Source: Thalassovita autumnalis (lineage in GTDB: Bacteria > Pseudomonadota > Alphaproteobacteria > Rhodobacterales > Rhodobacteraceae). From it: DNA of 64,000 bases. The first letter of the stretch is position 1; each line of letters opens with the position of its first letter. Position numbers and translations under genes: made by a program. Below, piece by piece: positions 26,229 to 35,064 of this stretch. The stretch lies in NCBI RefSeq assembly GCF_001458255.1, contig NZ_CYSB01000008.1:1-64000 (forward strand). Direction: 5' to 3'. Under the pieces are notes generated by a model. The model saw only the letters and a list, made by a program, of their open reading frames with translations. It did not search any database and was not told the origin of the DNA.

Positions 26229-27145
26229 TATCTGGTCTCCTCATGCCCATAGAGCTGCGCTCCATCGTGTGCATTCCCCAGATCCTCCAATTCGAGAGTG
26301 GAGTGCCGGATGCCGAACTCTTCGGCGAGGCGCGCTTTCACTGCCGCTTTGATCCCTTCGCCGAATGCGCCATCAGCGGTCACGACATGGCAATCTAGCG
26401 CCGCCTCATTCTCTTGCATCTGCCACAGATGAACATGGTGGACATCATGCACACCATCGACGTCGCTGATTGCAGCAACAACGGCATCATTGTCGATGTT
26501 GGGTGGGCTTCCGAGCATCAGGATACGAATAGGGCCACCGATTTCGGTAACTGCAAGGTAGAGGATGTAGAGCGCGATGCCGATCGTGATCGCCGGATCG
26601 ACCCACCACATGTTATAGAGCAGGATGAGCGAGCCGCCGATAATTACGGCAACAGAAGCCAGTGCGTCAGACAGGTTATGCAGGAAGAGCGCCCGAATGT
26701 TGACGCTGCCCTTTTGCATCGAATAGGTCAGCAGCGCTGTCAACGTGTCCACGACCAGCGCCACCGAACCAAGGATCACTACTGTCCAACCGGCCACTTC
26801 GGTCGGTTCGATCAAACGCATTCCGCCTTCGTAGATGAGATAGAAGCCAACGAGGATGAGGGTGGTGTAGTTGATCAAGGCAGCCACAACTTCGATCCGG
26901 CCATAGCCGAATGTCATGCGCTCGTCCGCAGGGCGTCTTGCGATTTTCCGAGCTGCAAAAGCGATCACCAAGGATGCCATGTCCGAGAAATTGTGGAGCG
27001 CATCTGCAATAAGCGCGAGGCTGCCCGACAAGATCCCGCCGACGATCTGCGCGACCGTCAGAAGCGCGTTGGCCCAGATCGCGATAGAGACACGGCGGTC
27101 GCCAGAAGCGGGATCAATATGCGCGTGACCGTGATCATGAGGCAT
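26228..27145 (-). CDS. Cation diffusion facilitator (Zn/Cd efflux)
   Basis: This 305-residue CDF antiporter has a His-rich N-tail (MPHDHGHAHID). Six membrane segments carry the metal site ALIADALHNFSDMAS (D48, H51-D55 region) and HNLSDALASV, and the C-terminal cytoplasmic domain has GVHDVHHVHLWQM. It exports Zn2+, Cd2+ or Co2+ from the cytoplasm. It overlaps the upstream transglutaminase gene by 11 bases. The specificity cannot be fixed from sequence alone. Confidence 0.92.
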   Translation of the reverse strand: MPHDHGHAHIDPASGDRRVSIAIWANALLTVAQIVGGILSGSLALIADALHNFSDMASLVIAFAARKIARRPADERMTFGYGRIEVVAALINYTTLILVGFYLIYEGGMRLIEPTEVAGWTVVILGSVALVVDTLTALLTYSMQKGSVNIRALFLHNLSDALASVAVIIGGSLILLYNMWWVDPAITIGIALYILYLAVTEIGGPIRILMLGSPPNIDNDAVVAAISDVDGVHDVHHVHLWQMQENEAALDCHVVTADGAFGEGIKAAVKARLAEEFGIRHSTLELEDLGNAHDGAQLYGHEETR

Positions 27146-27905
27146 GACGGGACTCCTCGTGCTTATGATTGGGCAACGCCAAGCCAGGTATTTGCGGCAC
27201 GTTACCGGACCTGATCCGCCGCACGCGGGTATTCATCCAATGGCGTATGATATGGCGATACAATATGCCCTTTACGAAGCTAAACGACTGCTGATGAGCG
27301 GCGTAGAACTCGTCGGGTGCGTCGAAAGTGCCAAAGTCCTGAGCGATGCCTGTCTCCTGGATGTAGGTATCGCCCCCTGTCCATTCTACCGGCGGAGCCT
27401 GCAGACAATCGGTTCCCGCCCCATAACCGCAGAGGCTGGGTGAATCGGTAAATGCGGATTGGAGCGCCAATAGAAACTCTGCATCCAGAATGAACCCTTC
27501 GAGGTTCGCCCAACCCATCTCGGTCTCCACCTCAACCCATGAGTGGACGATCTCATTGGGGGCAAGAGGATAAACGAGCTCTGGTACAACGCCCCGTTGC
27601 AGTTCTTTGTGGATCGTGAACCCGTGAAGGCGACACCGCACACCTACCGCGCGCAACAAGGCCATAAGTAACGTGCCCTTGGTATTGCACTGACCAAAAC
27701 CGTCATCGAGGACGTCGGCCGCCGGGATATCGTCTGCGCGGTTGTACCCAAAGGCAATTTCATTGCGGACAAAATCGTAGACGGCGCCGATCCGATCATG
27801 TTGGGAAAGGGCTTTCCACCCTCGGTCCTCGATCAGTTGTGTAATCGACGGGTGGTTGAAGTTTAGGATTGGGGTTGCTGCCAACAGCCGATCACCAGCG
27901 CTCAT
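27135..27905 (-). CDS. Transglutaminase-like domain protein
   Basis: This 256-residue protein has a papain-like transglutaminase core. The probable triad is C73 (DGFGQCNTKGT), H121 (NEIVHSWVEVE) and D141 (GFILDAEFL). No signal peptide is seen, so it is probably cytoplasmic, acting as a peptidase or amidase. GAGGAGAT lies before the ATG. It is the first gene of the CDF operon behind a MerR-type promoter, so it is metal-induced by inference. Its role in metal resistance is not known to me. Confidence 0.8.
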   Translation of the reverse strand: MSAGDRLLAATPILNFNHPSITQLIEDRGWKALSQHDRIGAVYDFVRNEIAFGYNRADDIPAADVLDDGFGQCNTKGTLLMALLRAVGVRCRLHGFTIHKELQRGVVPELVYPLAPNEIVHSWVEVETEMGWANLEGFILDAEFLLALQSAFTDSPSLCGYGAGTDCLQAPPVEWTGGDTYIQETGIAQDFGTFDAPDEFYAAHQQSFSFVKGILYRHIIRHWMNTRVRRIRSGNVPQIPGLALPNHKHEESRHAS

Positions 27906-27934
27906 TTTTATCTCCTCGAATCGCCTTTGAGATA

Positions 27935-27965
27935 GATGTAATTGCTACAGTGACTTTAGGTTCAA
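27935..27965 (-). promoter_or_regulatory. MerR-type promoter for the CDF operon
   Basis: On the minus strand TTGAAC (27960-27965) and TACATC (27935-27940) are 19 bp apart, with a near-dyad CTAAAGTCACTGTAG in the spacer. It lies 30 bases upstream of the transglutaminase ATG. Confidence 0.7.
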
Positions 27966-28006
27966 GTGTTCTCTTCGTTTTAGTAGCTTGAGAGCCGTGG
28001 AAACGG

Positions 28007-28435
28007 TTAAGCCCCTATTTCATTGTGATCGGTCAGGCACTCAGAATGATCGCGCAAAACCTCGAGAACCTTGCAGTCCGCTGTATTGCCTCCGCTGCAT
28101 TCGTGGATCATGCGCTTTAATTCTGTGCGCAGCGCTTTCAGCCGATCCATTTTTAGTTCTACCTGCTTGAGTTGCCGCCGGGCGATGGAATCCGCCTCAT
28201 GGCAAGAGCGGTCGGGATTATCACTGAGATCGAGAAGCTCGCGGATCGCTTCAAGGGGAAACCCCAACTGGCGTGCGTGCCGGATAAAGGACAAGCGGTC
28301 AACTTCCGCATCCCCGTAGCGCCGCTGCCCGCCTTCGGTGCGACCTGGTTCGGGCATCAGGCCGATCTGTTCGTAATACCGGACAGTCTGAACTTTTGTT
28401 CCGGTCTTCTTTCCCAAACTTCCAATTGTCAGCAT
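28007..28435 (-). CDS. MerR-family regulator (CadR/ZntR-like)
   Basis: This 142-residue protein has an N-terminal MerR HTH (LTIGSLGKKTGTKVQTVRYYEQ), then the dimer helix. Metal-site Cys are in DRSCHEAD, IHECSGG and TADCKV (spacings 35 and 8). The His after the first Cys and the overall form suggest Zn, Cd or Pb sensing. Downstream on the same strand is the CDF operon with its own MerR-type promoter. The regulator may also control the SCO operon and the P-type ATPase, whose promoters have the same layout. Confidence 0.87.
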   Translation of the reverse strand: MLTIGSLGKKTGTKVQTVRYYEQIGLMPEPGRTEGGQRRYGDAEVDRLSFIRHARQLGFPLEAIRELLDLSDNPDRSCHEADSIARRQLKQVELKMDRLKALRTELKRMIHECSGGNTADCKVLEVLRDHSECLTDHNEIGA

Positions 28436-28448
28436 GTGACCTCCATAT

Positions 28449-28469
28449 CTATAGCGTTGGTAGCTATAG
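28449..28469. promoter_or_regulatory. Dyad upstream of the second MerR gene
   Basis: CTATAGC (28449-28455) and GCTATAG (28463-28469) are separated by 7 bases, starting 14 bases before the regulator's ATG. It is probably an autoregulatory operator, and GGAGG for the gene overlaps its edge. Confidence 0.55.
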
Positions 28470-28539
28470 CTATTGGCATCCGCAAGCCAGCACCCTAATC
28501 ACAGATCCGTGACACGCCGCCGCAATGCCGAAAAACAAC

Positions 28540-28570
28540 TTGAACCTCTAGCAACTAGAACATTTAGACC
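28540..28570 (+). promoter_or_regulatory. MerR-type promoter for the SCO operon
   Basis: TTGAAC (28540-28545) and TAGACC (28565-28570) are 19 bp apart, with a dyad CTAG-CAA-CTAG in the spacer. The weak -10 and long spacer fit an activator-dependent MerR-type promoter. It ends 37 bases before the first SCO gene. Confidence 0.62.
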
Positions 28571-28607
28571 GCTTTAAAAATGGGCGGAATCGGGCGCAAT
28601 ACAACCA

Positions 28608-29198
28608 ATGAAATTTTCTACGTTACAAAAAATGCTTTGGGGACTTACCGCGATCGTGGTTGTTGGGTCCATTTTTTTGCAGTTTTCTATCAGAGAAGAA
28701 CAGCGCGCTGATGCGCCCGCGTTCCAAGCTGACTTCGAACTGACCGATCACCGAGGCATAGTGCAGACGGACGAAGACTTCGCAGGGCGCTGGTTGCTCG
28801 TCTTCTTCGGCTTTGCGAATTGCCCCGATGTGTGCCCCACGACCTTGGCAGAGGTTGCCGCTGTCATGGATGCGCTCGGCTCCGATGCCGCCAAAGTCCA
28901 GCCGCTCTTTATCTCGATTGACCCCGAACGTGATACGCCCGAAAAACTGGCAGAGTTCGTTCCGGCTTTCGAGGCAGATATAGTAGGCCTCACCGGCACG
29001 GCCGATCAGATCAAGCGAACATCGGAAACCTTCCGCGTGTACTTTGAGAAGATCGAGGAAGCCGCTTCGCCCAATGGATACACGATGGGACATTCCTCCC
29101 AGCTGTTCCTATTTGATCCCCAAGGCGGATATGTCGGGGCTTGGACATATGGCACATCAGCTGAAGAGATTGTTTCCGATCTAAGGGCGAGGATGTAG
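28608..29198 (+). CDS. SCO1/SenC-family copper chaperone (first copy)
   Basis: This 196-residue membrane-anchored thioredoxin-fold protein has an N-terminal anchor helix (LWGLTAIVVVGSIFLQF), the Cu-binding C72-x3-C76 (NCPDVCPTTL) and a distal His162 (TMGHSSQLF). SCO proteins deliver copper to cytochrome oxidase CuA or handle thiols in the periplasm. It heads a long plus-strand operon with dsbB, a DsbA-like gene, PCuAC and a second SCO gene. Confidence 0.9.
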   Translation: MKFSTLQKMLWGLTAIVVVGSIFLQFSIREEQRADAPAFQADFELTDHRGIVQTDEDFAGRWLLVFFGFANCPDVCPTTLAEVAAVMDALGSDAAKVQPLFISIDPERDTPEKLAEFVPAFEADIVGLTGTADQIKRTSETFRVYFEKIEEAASPNGYTMGHSSQLFLFDPQGGYVGAWTYGTSAEEIVSDLRARM

Positions 29199-29200
29199 AT

Positions 29201-29626
29201 ATGAGCCGAGTGATGGCAAAAGATTCGGCTCTTGCCGCCGCCTGGATCGTGGCTTTGGGGAGTTCCTTAGCAGTGCTCTATATTGGTGAGGTTCTGGGTC
29301 AGGCACCTTGCAATCTGTGCTGGTTTCAGCGCGCTTTCATGTTCCCCTTAGTAATCGTTCTTGGCCTCGGTCTCTGGTGGGAGGATCATCGGGTCGGCCG
29401 CTACGGCGTTGCGCTCGCCATTGGCGGGGCCGCCATCGCGCTTTGGCATCTTGGACTTTACACAGGCATCCTTCCGGAACCCATCAAACCCTGCACCGAG
29501 ACTGGCCCGTCTTGTACCGGCGATAACCAGTTATTCCTTGGCGTCCCAATTCCGCTCTTGGCGCTCATAGCCTTCGCTCTGATCGCACTCTTTTCGTTAA
29601 TCTCCCTGAAGGAGCCCCGCACGTGA
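29201..29626 (+). CDS. dsbB: Disulfide bond formation protein DsbB-like
   Basis: This 141-residue protein has four membrane helices. It has the first DsbB Cys pair C37-x2-C40 (APCNLCWFQRAFM) and a second pair C98...C105 (KPCTETGPSC) in the periplasmic loop. It should reoxidise the DsbA-like protein encoded next, whose GTG start overlaps its stop. Confidence 0.9.
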   Translation: MSRVMAKDSALAAAWIVALGSSLAVLYIGEVLGQAPCNLCWFQRAFMFPLVIVLGLGLWWEDHRVGRYGVALAIGGAAIALWHLGLYTGILPEPIKPCTETGPSCTGDNQLFLGVPIPLLALIAFALIALFSLISLKEPRT

Positions 29627-30282
29627 AAAGTAAATCAATCGTTCTAGTCGCATTAGCTGCAGGTCTCGCAATATTTGCGGCCGCTGCCTGGAATCAATCC
29701 CGCACTGCACCAGTTGCCGTGGTCGAACCGCTTCAATCCGAGCAAACAGAGGCGCTGATGCGTCCCTATTCTCCCATCATGGGACCCGAGGACGCCCCCG
29801 TCACAATCGTGGAATTTTTCGATCCCGCCTGCGAAGCCTGCCGTGCTTTCTATCCGATCATAAAGGACATCATGGCTGAGCACGGCGATCAGGTTCGCGT
29901 CGTTCTTCGATACACCCCGTTTCATGGCCCGGCGTCAGAAGAGGCGATCAGGGTAATGGAAGCGGCACGCATGCAGGGTGTCTTTATCCCGGTCAAAGAA
30001 GCGATCCTAGAACAACAGCCACGCTGGGCGTCGCACGGTGAACCTGCGCCGGGTTTGCTCCTTAGTATTGCGGAACAGGCTGGCCTTGACGTTGAAGCGG
30101 CCCAAGACCAAATGAGGGCGCCGCAAACTGTTGCAATCCTTAATCAGGACCGCGCAGACGTTGAAACGATGGAGATCCGTGGCACCCCCACTTTCTTTGT
30201 AAACGGCAAACCTCTTGATCCCTTCGGCGCCGACGAGTTGCGCGCCCTCGTTGCTGCGGAAGTCGCTGCGCATGAATCCTGA
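29623..30282 (+). CDS. DsbA-like thiol oxidoreductase
   Basis: This 219-residue periplasmic protein has an N-terminal hydrophobic signal or anchor (IVLVALAAGLAIFAAAAW), active site C70-E-A-C73 (FFDPACEACRAFYP) and the cis-Pro loop GTPTFFVNGK. The start is GTG at 29623, overlapping the dsbB stop (GTGA). It may oxidise Cys of the copper chaperones in the same operon. Confidence 0.9.
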   Translation: MKSKSIVLVALAAGLAIFAAAAWNQSRTAPVAVVEPLQSEQTEALMRPYSPIMGPEDAPVTIVEFFDPACEACRAFYPIIKDIMAEHGDQVRVVLRYTPFHGPASEEAIRVMEAARMQGVFIPVKEAILEQQPRWASHGEPAPGLLLSIAEQAGLDVEAAQDQMRAPQTVAILNQDRADVETMEIRGTPTFFVNGKPLDPFGADELRALVAAEVAAHES

Positions 30283-30307
30283 ACAATTGGCTATTAGGAA
30301 CAAACCC

Positions 30308-30769
30308 ATGAAATCAACTGCCTACATCGCCATCGCATTCAGCCTCTTAATTGGGTTGCCCGCCTCTGCTGTGGCGGATTCCGGCGACATTGTAGTCGAA
30401 GACGCATGGGCCCGCGCTTCTATCGGCACCAACCGCCCAGGCGCAGCTTACATGATCCTGCGCAACACGGGTTCTGACCCGGTGACATTGGTCGGGCTGG
30501 AAACCCCATTGGCCATGATGCCGGACATCCACGAAACCACGACTGATTTAAATGGTGTCAGTTCCATGGGCCCTGTCGGTGAAATCACCATTCTTCCGGG
30601 CGAAAGTGTTTCGCTGGAACCGGGCGGCATGCATGCCATGTTGATGCGCTTGCAAACCAAGATGGTCGAAGGGGAGACCTTTCCGCTGACACTGAACTTT
30701 GCTGATGGCGGGACGCTGAACGTTGATGTGCCTATTCTTGGCATTGCCGCCCGCGGGCCGGAGGGCTGA
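30308..30769 (+). CDS. PCuAC periplasmic copper chaperone
   Basis: This 153-residue protein has a signal peptide (to about SAVAD), then the DUF461/PCuAC domain (WARASIGTNRPGAAYMILRN). Met/His ligands are in ALMMPDIHETT and the C-terminal PGGMHAMLM. AGGAA precedes the ATG at 30308. PCuAC and SCO work together in Cu(I) delivery to oxidases. Its stop overlaps the second SCO start. Confidence 0.92.
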   Translation: MKSTAYIAIAFSLLIGLPASAVADSGDIVVEDAWARASIGTNRPGAAYMILRNTGSDPVTLVGLETPLAMMPDIHETTTDLNGVSSMGPVGEITILPGESVSLEPGGMHAMLMRLQTKMVEGETFPLTLNFADGGTLNVDVPILGIAARGPEG

Positions 30770-31392
30770 TGAACCGGCGCACGCTCCTTACTTTTGGCGC
30801 AGCCGTGAGCGGCGTTGTTGCGCTAACGCTGTTCATCGGCTGGTGGCAGGTTGATGGGCCGGGTGCGCCTGAGCCGGTGGCTCAGCGACCTTTGCCGCTT
30901 ACCCAAATGGAATTCCAGATGACCAACCAGGACGGGGCAACCGTTGGACCTGCGTCACTTATCGGTAATCCATCAATGGTGTTTTTCGGCTTCACATATT
31001 GCCCTGATGTGTGCCCCACCACATTGTCGGACATCTCTGGTTGGCTCGACGATCTTGGCGATGAGGTTGCGGACCTGAATGTCGTATTCATCACGGTAGA
31101 CCCAGAACGCGATACCGTGGACGCCATGGCCGACTATATCAGCTATTTTCACCCTGCCATCCAAGGCTGGAGCGGAACGCTGGATACGACGGCACGGGCA
31201 GCGGCGGGCTTCCGCGCACGATATGAAAAAGTCGCCACGGAGGGCGGCGACTATGCAATGAACCATACGGCAAGCGTCTTTCTCTTTGATGCTGAGGGGC
31301 AGTTTTCCGGCACGATAGATTACCATGAACAACGGGAATTCGCGGTGCCAAAAATCCGCCGCGTCCTGACAATGGAAGAAGAAACATCATGA
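30769..31392 (+). CDS. SCO1/SenC-family copper chaperone (second copy)
   Basis: This 207-residue protein has an N-terminal anchor (TFGAAVSGVVALTLFIGWW), C78-x3-C82 (YCPDVCPTTL) and the distal His in AMNHTASVFLFD. It is clearly different in sequence from the first SCO in the operon, so it is an old paralogue rather than a fresh duplication. The stop overlaps the M23 gene start by 4 bases. Confidence 0.9.
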   Translation: MNRRTLLTFGAAVSGVVALTLFIGWWQVDGPGAPEPVAQRPLPLTQMEFQMTNQDGATVGPASLIGNPSMVFFGFTYCPDVCPTTLSDISGWLDDLGDEVADLNVVFITVDPERDTVDAMADYISYFHPAIQGWSGTLDTTARAAAGFRARYEKVATEGGDYAMNHTASVFLFDAEGQFSGTIDYHEQREFAVPKIRRVLTMEEETS

Positions 31393-32762
31393 AGTTGAGG
31401 TATCCTGCCTTTGGTGTCTTAGGCGCTACTTTAGTCCTAACGCTAATCTTGGCATCCCAGACCAACTGGGGAACGTCCCGGGCACCCGATGCAATTGCTG
31501 TGGCGTCGAATTGGCAGCCCGTTCCCTTGCGACAGCCATCTATGTCGCTGCAAACGGAGGCACCCTCCTGGAGCACGATTGCGGCAGCTGACAAAGTCAT
31601 TTGGTCCTCAGAACCGCCGGAGCCCCTAGCTTACGACAGAGCATTTTTGGAAACGGCCTCGCCAGTGGTATCCTGGTCGGGCACCTTGTCCTCGGGTGAA
31701 ACCTTAGATGCATTGCTGTCTGCGGCGGGCCTTTCTGCTGGTGATCGCGCCGAAGTAGCTCTGGCCATGGCGGCAGAATATGACCTGCGCAAGCTTAGAC
31801 CCGGATATGGCATCGAGATTGAAACTTCCGTTTCCGGATCGCTGAGACGAGCCGTATTGTCTGTTGACGAAGGCGTCCAAATCGAAGCGGTTTTCACAGA
31901 TGAGACTGCCACTCGGAGAATACTGCCTGAGCCTGATTTGGTGCTGCGGGCGGCAGATACGACGGTGCAAAACTCGATTTCGGCAACTCTTGCATCGGCA
32001 GATGTTCCCGCTCGGTTTGCCGTAGACTTGGCTGAGATGTTGGGGGGGACTGTAGACTTCCGGCGTGATTTGAAAGGCGACGAACCGTTGCAATTGATGT
32101 GGCGTGAAGCCAGGCTCAGCGACCAAATTATCGGACAACCTCACCTGTCCTTCGCTGCGCTGACCATCGACGAAACCCGTTATGAGATCGTGTGGCCGGA
32201 CGACAACTCTGGAAACGCGACAATTTTTGTCGATGGAGAAGTGTTGCGCGTGTTCGCGCAGCCTGTGAAGGGAGCGCGGTTGAGTTCGGTGTATGGCAAC
32301 CGCAGACATCCGGTGTATGGAGATGTGCGCATGCATACAGGGGTCGATTTTGCAGCTCCGCATGGGACGCCCGTTTATGCCACCGCACCTGGAACTATCT
32401 CCTTTGTTGGCCGACGCGGCGGCTATGGACGCGTGGTCGAGATCGCGCATGGCTCGGACACTATGACCCGCTATGCCCATCTGAGTTTCGTGCCCGACGG
32501 TCTTTCGGTCGGAGATAGGGTTACAGCGGGTGAGGCTATCGGTCGCGTTGGCGCGACAGGAACTGCGACGGGTCCAAATCTGCATTATGAAGTGCGGGTG
32601 GATGGCCGACCCACAGATCCAATGTCGGAAGAACGGCTTGCCGAAGCGGCAAACGCAGAAGGAACCAATCCAGACATTGTAGCACGTCTTCATGAGAGCC
32701 GGGCCCAGTTTACTGGATTACTTGATTCGGATGTCGCTCAAACGATGTCGGAAAGGCTTTAG
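31389..32762 (+). CDS. M23-family peptidoglycan endopeptidase
   Basis: This 457-residue protein has an N-terminal signal or anchor (LGATLVLTLILASQ), an OapA/LysM-like middle region and a C-terminal LytM Zn-peptidase domain. Ligands are H316 and D320 (RMHTGVDFAAPHGTP), a His in RYAHLSF and H399 (LHYEVRV). It would cut peptide cross-links in the periplasm. All metal ligands are present, so it should be active. Its place in a metal operon is unexpected. Confidence 0.88.
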   Translation: MKLRYPAFGVLGATLVLTLILASQTNWGTSRAPDAIAVASNWQPVPLRQPSMSLQTEAPSWSTIAAADKVIWSSEPPEPLAYDRAFLETASPVVSWSGTLSSGETLDALLSAAGLSAGDRAEVALAMAAEYDLRKLRPGYGIEIETSVSGSLRRAVLSVDEGVQIEAVFTDETATRRILPEPDLVLRAADTTVQNSISATLASADVPARFAVDLAEMLGGTVDFRRDLKGDEPLQLMWREARLSDQIIGQPHLSFAALTIDETRYEIVWPDDNSGNATIFVDGEVLRVFAQPVKGARLSSVYGNRRHPVYGDVRMHTGVDFAAPHGTPVYATAPGTISFVGRRGGYGRVVEIAHGSDTMTRYAHLSFVPDGLSVGDRVTAGEAIGRVGATGTATGPNLHYEVRVDGRPTDPMSEERLAEAANAEGTNPDIVARLHESRAQFTGLLDSDVAQTMSERL

Positions 32763-32765
32763 ATA

Positions 32766-33215
32766 ATGAAAAAACTCTCACTCTCCGCCTTGCTCACGCT
32801 CGCATTGGCTGGGCAATCGATTGCCCAAACGACCCCAATTGAAGTCGTTAAGACGAATGGTTGCGGTTGCTGCCTAGCGTGGATGAAACACCTCGAAGAA
32901 AACGGCTTCGAACCCACAGGTGAAGATATGTTTGCGGGCCTTTTTGTACGCTTCAAACTCGATAATGGCGTTCCGCAAAGAATGGTGTCCTGTCACACGG
33001 GTCTGGTAGAGGGCTACGTGATCGAGGGCCACGTGCCAGCAGATGATATTCGCAGGTTACTCAGCGAAAGGCCGGACGCAATAGGCCTCGCGGTGCCGGA
33101 CATGCCACTTGGCTCACCTGGTATGGATCAGAGCCGCTGGCGTGAGGCCTACGACGTGTTTCTCATCAACAACGACGGGTCGACAGAAGTCTTCTCAAGC
33201 TATTCTGGCGATTGA
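32766..33215 (+). CDS. DUF411 metal-binding protein
   Basis: This 149-residue exported protein has a signal peptide (MKKLSLSALLTLALAGQSIAQ), then the DUF411 signature KTNGCGCCLAWMKHL (C33, C35, C36) and MVSCHTG. Proteins of this family occur in copper-resistance clusters and probably bind Cu(I) in the periplasm. It overlaps the ZIP gene start. Confidence 0.88.
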   Translation: MKKLSLSALLTLALAGQSIAQTTPIEVVKTNGCGCCLAWMKHLEENGFEPTGEDMFAGLFVRFKLDNGVPQRMVSCHTGLVEGYVIEGHVPADDIRRLLSERPDAIGLAVPDMPLGSPGMDQSRWREAYDVFLINNDGSTEVFSSYSGD

Positions 33216-34024
33216 AGCCATTTGAAACGAAAGATCTGAATTTGGACACTCTCTCCCCTATTATGCTCGGATTTCTGGGTAGTCTTGCCGCAGGCTCAAT
33301 GACGGCCATTGGCGCAATACCCGTGCTTTTTGGTCGCGTGCCGTCTCGCGCTACCCGAGACCTGTCACTTGGTTTCGCGGCGGGCGTGATGCTTGCTGCA
33401 TCCTTCTTTTCGCTGATTATTCCTGCTCTTGATGCGGCTGAATTGCGATATGTGAACGAGGCAGCACCGGCCGCAATTGTGTGTATTGCGATCCTTCTTG
33501 GGATGGGTGCCGTGGCACTCATGAACGAGAAACTACCGCATGAGCATTTCAGCACAGGTCGCGAAGGGCCTGAGGCAGCATCGCTCCGCAGGGTGTGGTT
33601 GTTCATCATCGCCATCACGATCCACAACTTTCCCGAAGGGCTGGCGGTGGGCGTCGGCTTTGGCGCAGACGGTGTGTCAGGCGGTATGCCGCTTGCCATC
33701 GGGATCGGGCTGCAGAATGCGCCCGAAGGTCTGGCCGTCGCGGTGTCACTGCTCGGCGAAGGGTATTCGAAAGTCCGGGCTTGGGGGATCGCCGCATTAA
33801 CTGGCATGGTTGAACCCATTGGCGGACTTTTGGGTGCGGGGATCATCACGATCTCGGAACCGCTTCTCCCTTGGGGTTTGGCGTTTGCGGCAGGCGCGAT
33901 GCTCTACGTTATCAGTCACGAGATCATTCCTGAAACCCACCGAAGCGGTCATCAGAACAAGGCCACGCTCGGCCTTGCGATCGGCTTGGTCATCATGCTG
34001 TTTTTGGACGTCTGGCTCGGGTAA
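33212..34024 (+). CDS. ZIP-family metal transporter
   Basis: This 270-residue protein has about eight membrane helices. The ZIP metal-site helices read ITIHNFPEGLAVGVGF and IGLQNAPEGLAVAVSL, and a late helix has MLYVISHEIIPETH. ZIP proteins usually bring Zn2+ or other divalent ions into the cytoplasm. TTG at 33212 overlaps the DUF411 stop. An internal ATG at 33263 would drop only a polar leader, so the start is uncertain. An importer in an efflux-rich cluster is notable; PbrT-like uptake genes in lead operons are a parallel. Confidence 0.87.
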   Translation: MKPFETKDLNLDTLSPIMLGFLGSLAAGSMTAIGAIPVLFGRVPSRATRDLSLGFAAGVMLAASFFSLIIPALDAAELRYVNEAAPAAIVCIAILLGMGAVALMNEKLPHEHFSTGREGPEAASLRRVWLFIIAITIHNFPEGLAVGVGFGADGVSGGMPLAIGIGLQNAPEGLAVAVSLLGEGYSKVRAWGIAALTGMVEPIGGLLGAGIITISEPLLPWGLAFAAGAMLYVISHEIIPETHRSGHQNKATLGLAIGLVIMLFLDVWLG

Positions 34025-34030
34025 AAAACG

Positions 34031-34498
34031 ATGAAGATATTCATCCTTCCCGGCCTGACTACAGTGTTGATCGCTCTTTTCGTGGATCAAGTCACGAAGT
34101 TCTTTGTCATGGACAACGCATCCTCGTTTGCCACCGGCATTCAAATCTTACCCATTTTCGACCTTGTGTATGTTCAAAATGATGGGGTTAGCTTCGGGAT
34201 GTTCGGGGGCATGCCTTGGTGGGGACTGTCGGCATTGGCGCTCGTGATATGCACTGTTCTCGGCGTGATGCTTTTTCGCAGCGACAATCACATCGAAGCT
34301 GTCGCGCTTGGTGCTATCATTGGCGGCGCACTCGGTAACGTCGTAGATCGCTTCCGATTTCAAGCCGTTACCGACTTTCTGAGCTTCCACATCGCTGGCC
34401 TGTATTGGCCGGCCTTCAACCTTGCCGATGTATTTGTCGTGTGTGGCGTGGGGGTACTTTTGTTGTATCCGCTGCGGAGGGCACGTTTTCAGGCATAA
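34031..34498 (+). CDS. LspA-like signal peptidase II
   Basis: This 155-residue protein has four helices and the conserved boxes of the lipoprotein signal peptidase: VQNDGVSFGMF, GGALGNVVDR with the first Asp, and AFNLADVF with the second Asp. The housekeeping lspA is presumably elsewhere on the chromosome. A metal-cluster LspA is known as PbrC in lead-resistance operons. It is last in the SCO operon and convergent with an L,D-transpeptidase gene. Confidence 0.88.
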   Translation: MKIFILPGLTTVLIALFVDQVTKFFVMDNASSFATGIQILPIFDLVYVQNDGVSFGMFGGMPWWGLSALALVICTVLGVMLFRSDNHIEAVALGAIIGGALGNVVDRFRFQAVTDFLSFHIAGLYWPAFNLADVFVVCGVGVLLLYPLRRARFQA

Positions 34499-34998
34499 AT
34501 GTCGATGGGCGTTCCATCGCGCACCATGGCATAAATCTCTTCAATCTGCCGATCGGTGACCGCAATACATCCTGCGGTCCAGTCCTGCTTATTTGTCGGA
34601 TCAATGCCCCGCCTCGGGCCACCGTGGATAAAGATATCACCCCCTGGAGACCGGCTCTGAGCAGCCGCGAAAGCACGGTCTTCGGCATTGGGGTAAGAAA
34701 TGCCTATTGAGAGATGAAACAGGCTCTCGGGATTTCGGCGATCGATGGTGTAGGTTCCTTCGGGCGTGCGTCCGTCGCCCTCGAATTGCTTGTGTCCTTC
34801 GGGGGCAAAACCAAGCCCGACCGGGAAAGTGCGCAACACACCCTGCGCGCCATCGAGAACGAGCAGTCGTTGAGATTTGTAGAGGCGCAGGCGTGTCACA
34901 TCAGGGCCAGTGTACGACCTGAATTTGTTGGCGCATCCGGCCAAGAATGTAGCCACCGCACCAGATAGGAAAAGCCGTCTCGGTAATCTTGTTATCAT
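34489..34998 (-). CDS. L,D-transpeptidase-family lipoprotein
   Basis: This 169-residue protein starts MITRLPRRLFLSGAVATFLAGC, a twin-Arg lipoprotein signal with Cys at the lipobox. The YkuD-type catalytic region follows: DIFIHGGPRRG and TAGCIAVTD with the nucleophile Cys. The Arg that usually follows GC[IV] is Ala, as in YafK/ErfK-like relatives. The ATG at 34998 is preferred to the one at 35061 because it begins at the signal peptide. It overlaps lspA tail to tail by 10 bases. Confidence 0.85.
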   Translation of the reverse strand: MITRLPRRLFLSGAVATFLAGCANKFRSYTGPDVTRLRLYKSQRLLVLDGAQGVLRTFPVGLGFAPEGHKQFEGDGRTPEGTYTIDRRNPESLFHLSIGISYPNAEDRAFAAAQSRSPGGDIFIHGGPRRGIDPTNKQDWTAGCIAVTDRQIEEIYAMVRDGTPIDIYA

Positions 34999-35064
34999 CA
35001 CTGCCCTATGCCTCTTCTTTGGAGGTTCGTTGTGCCTATCGGATACAGCGTTGCCTTTCACCGA

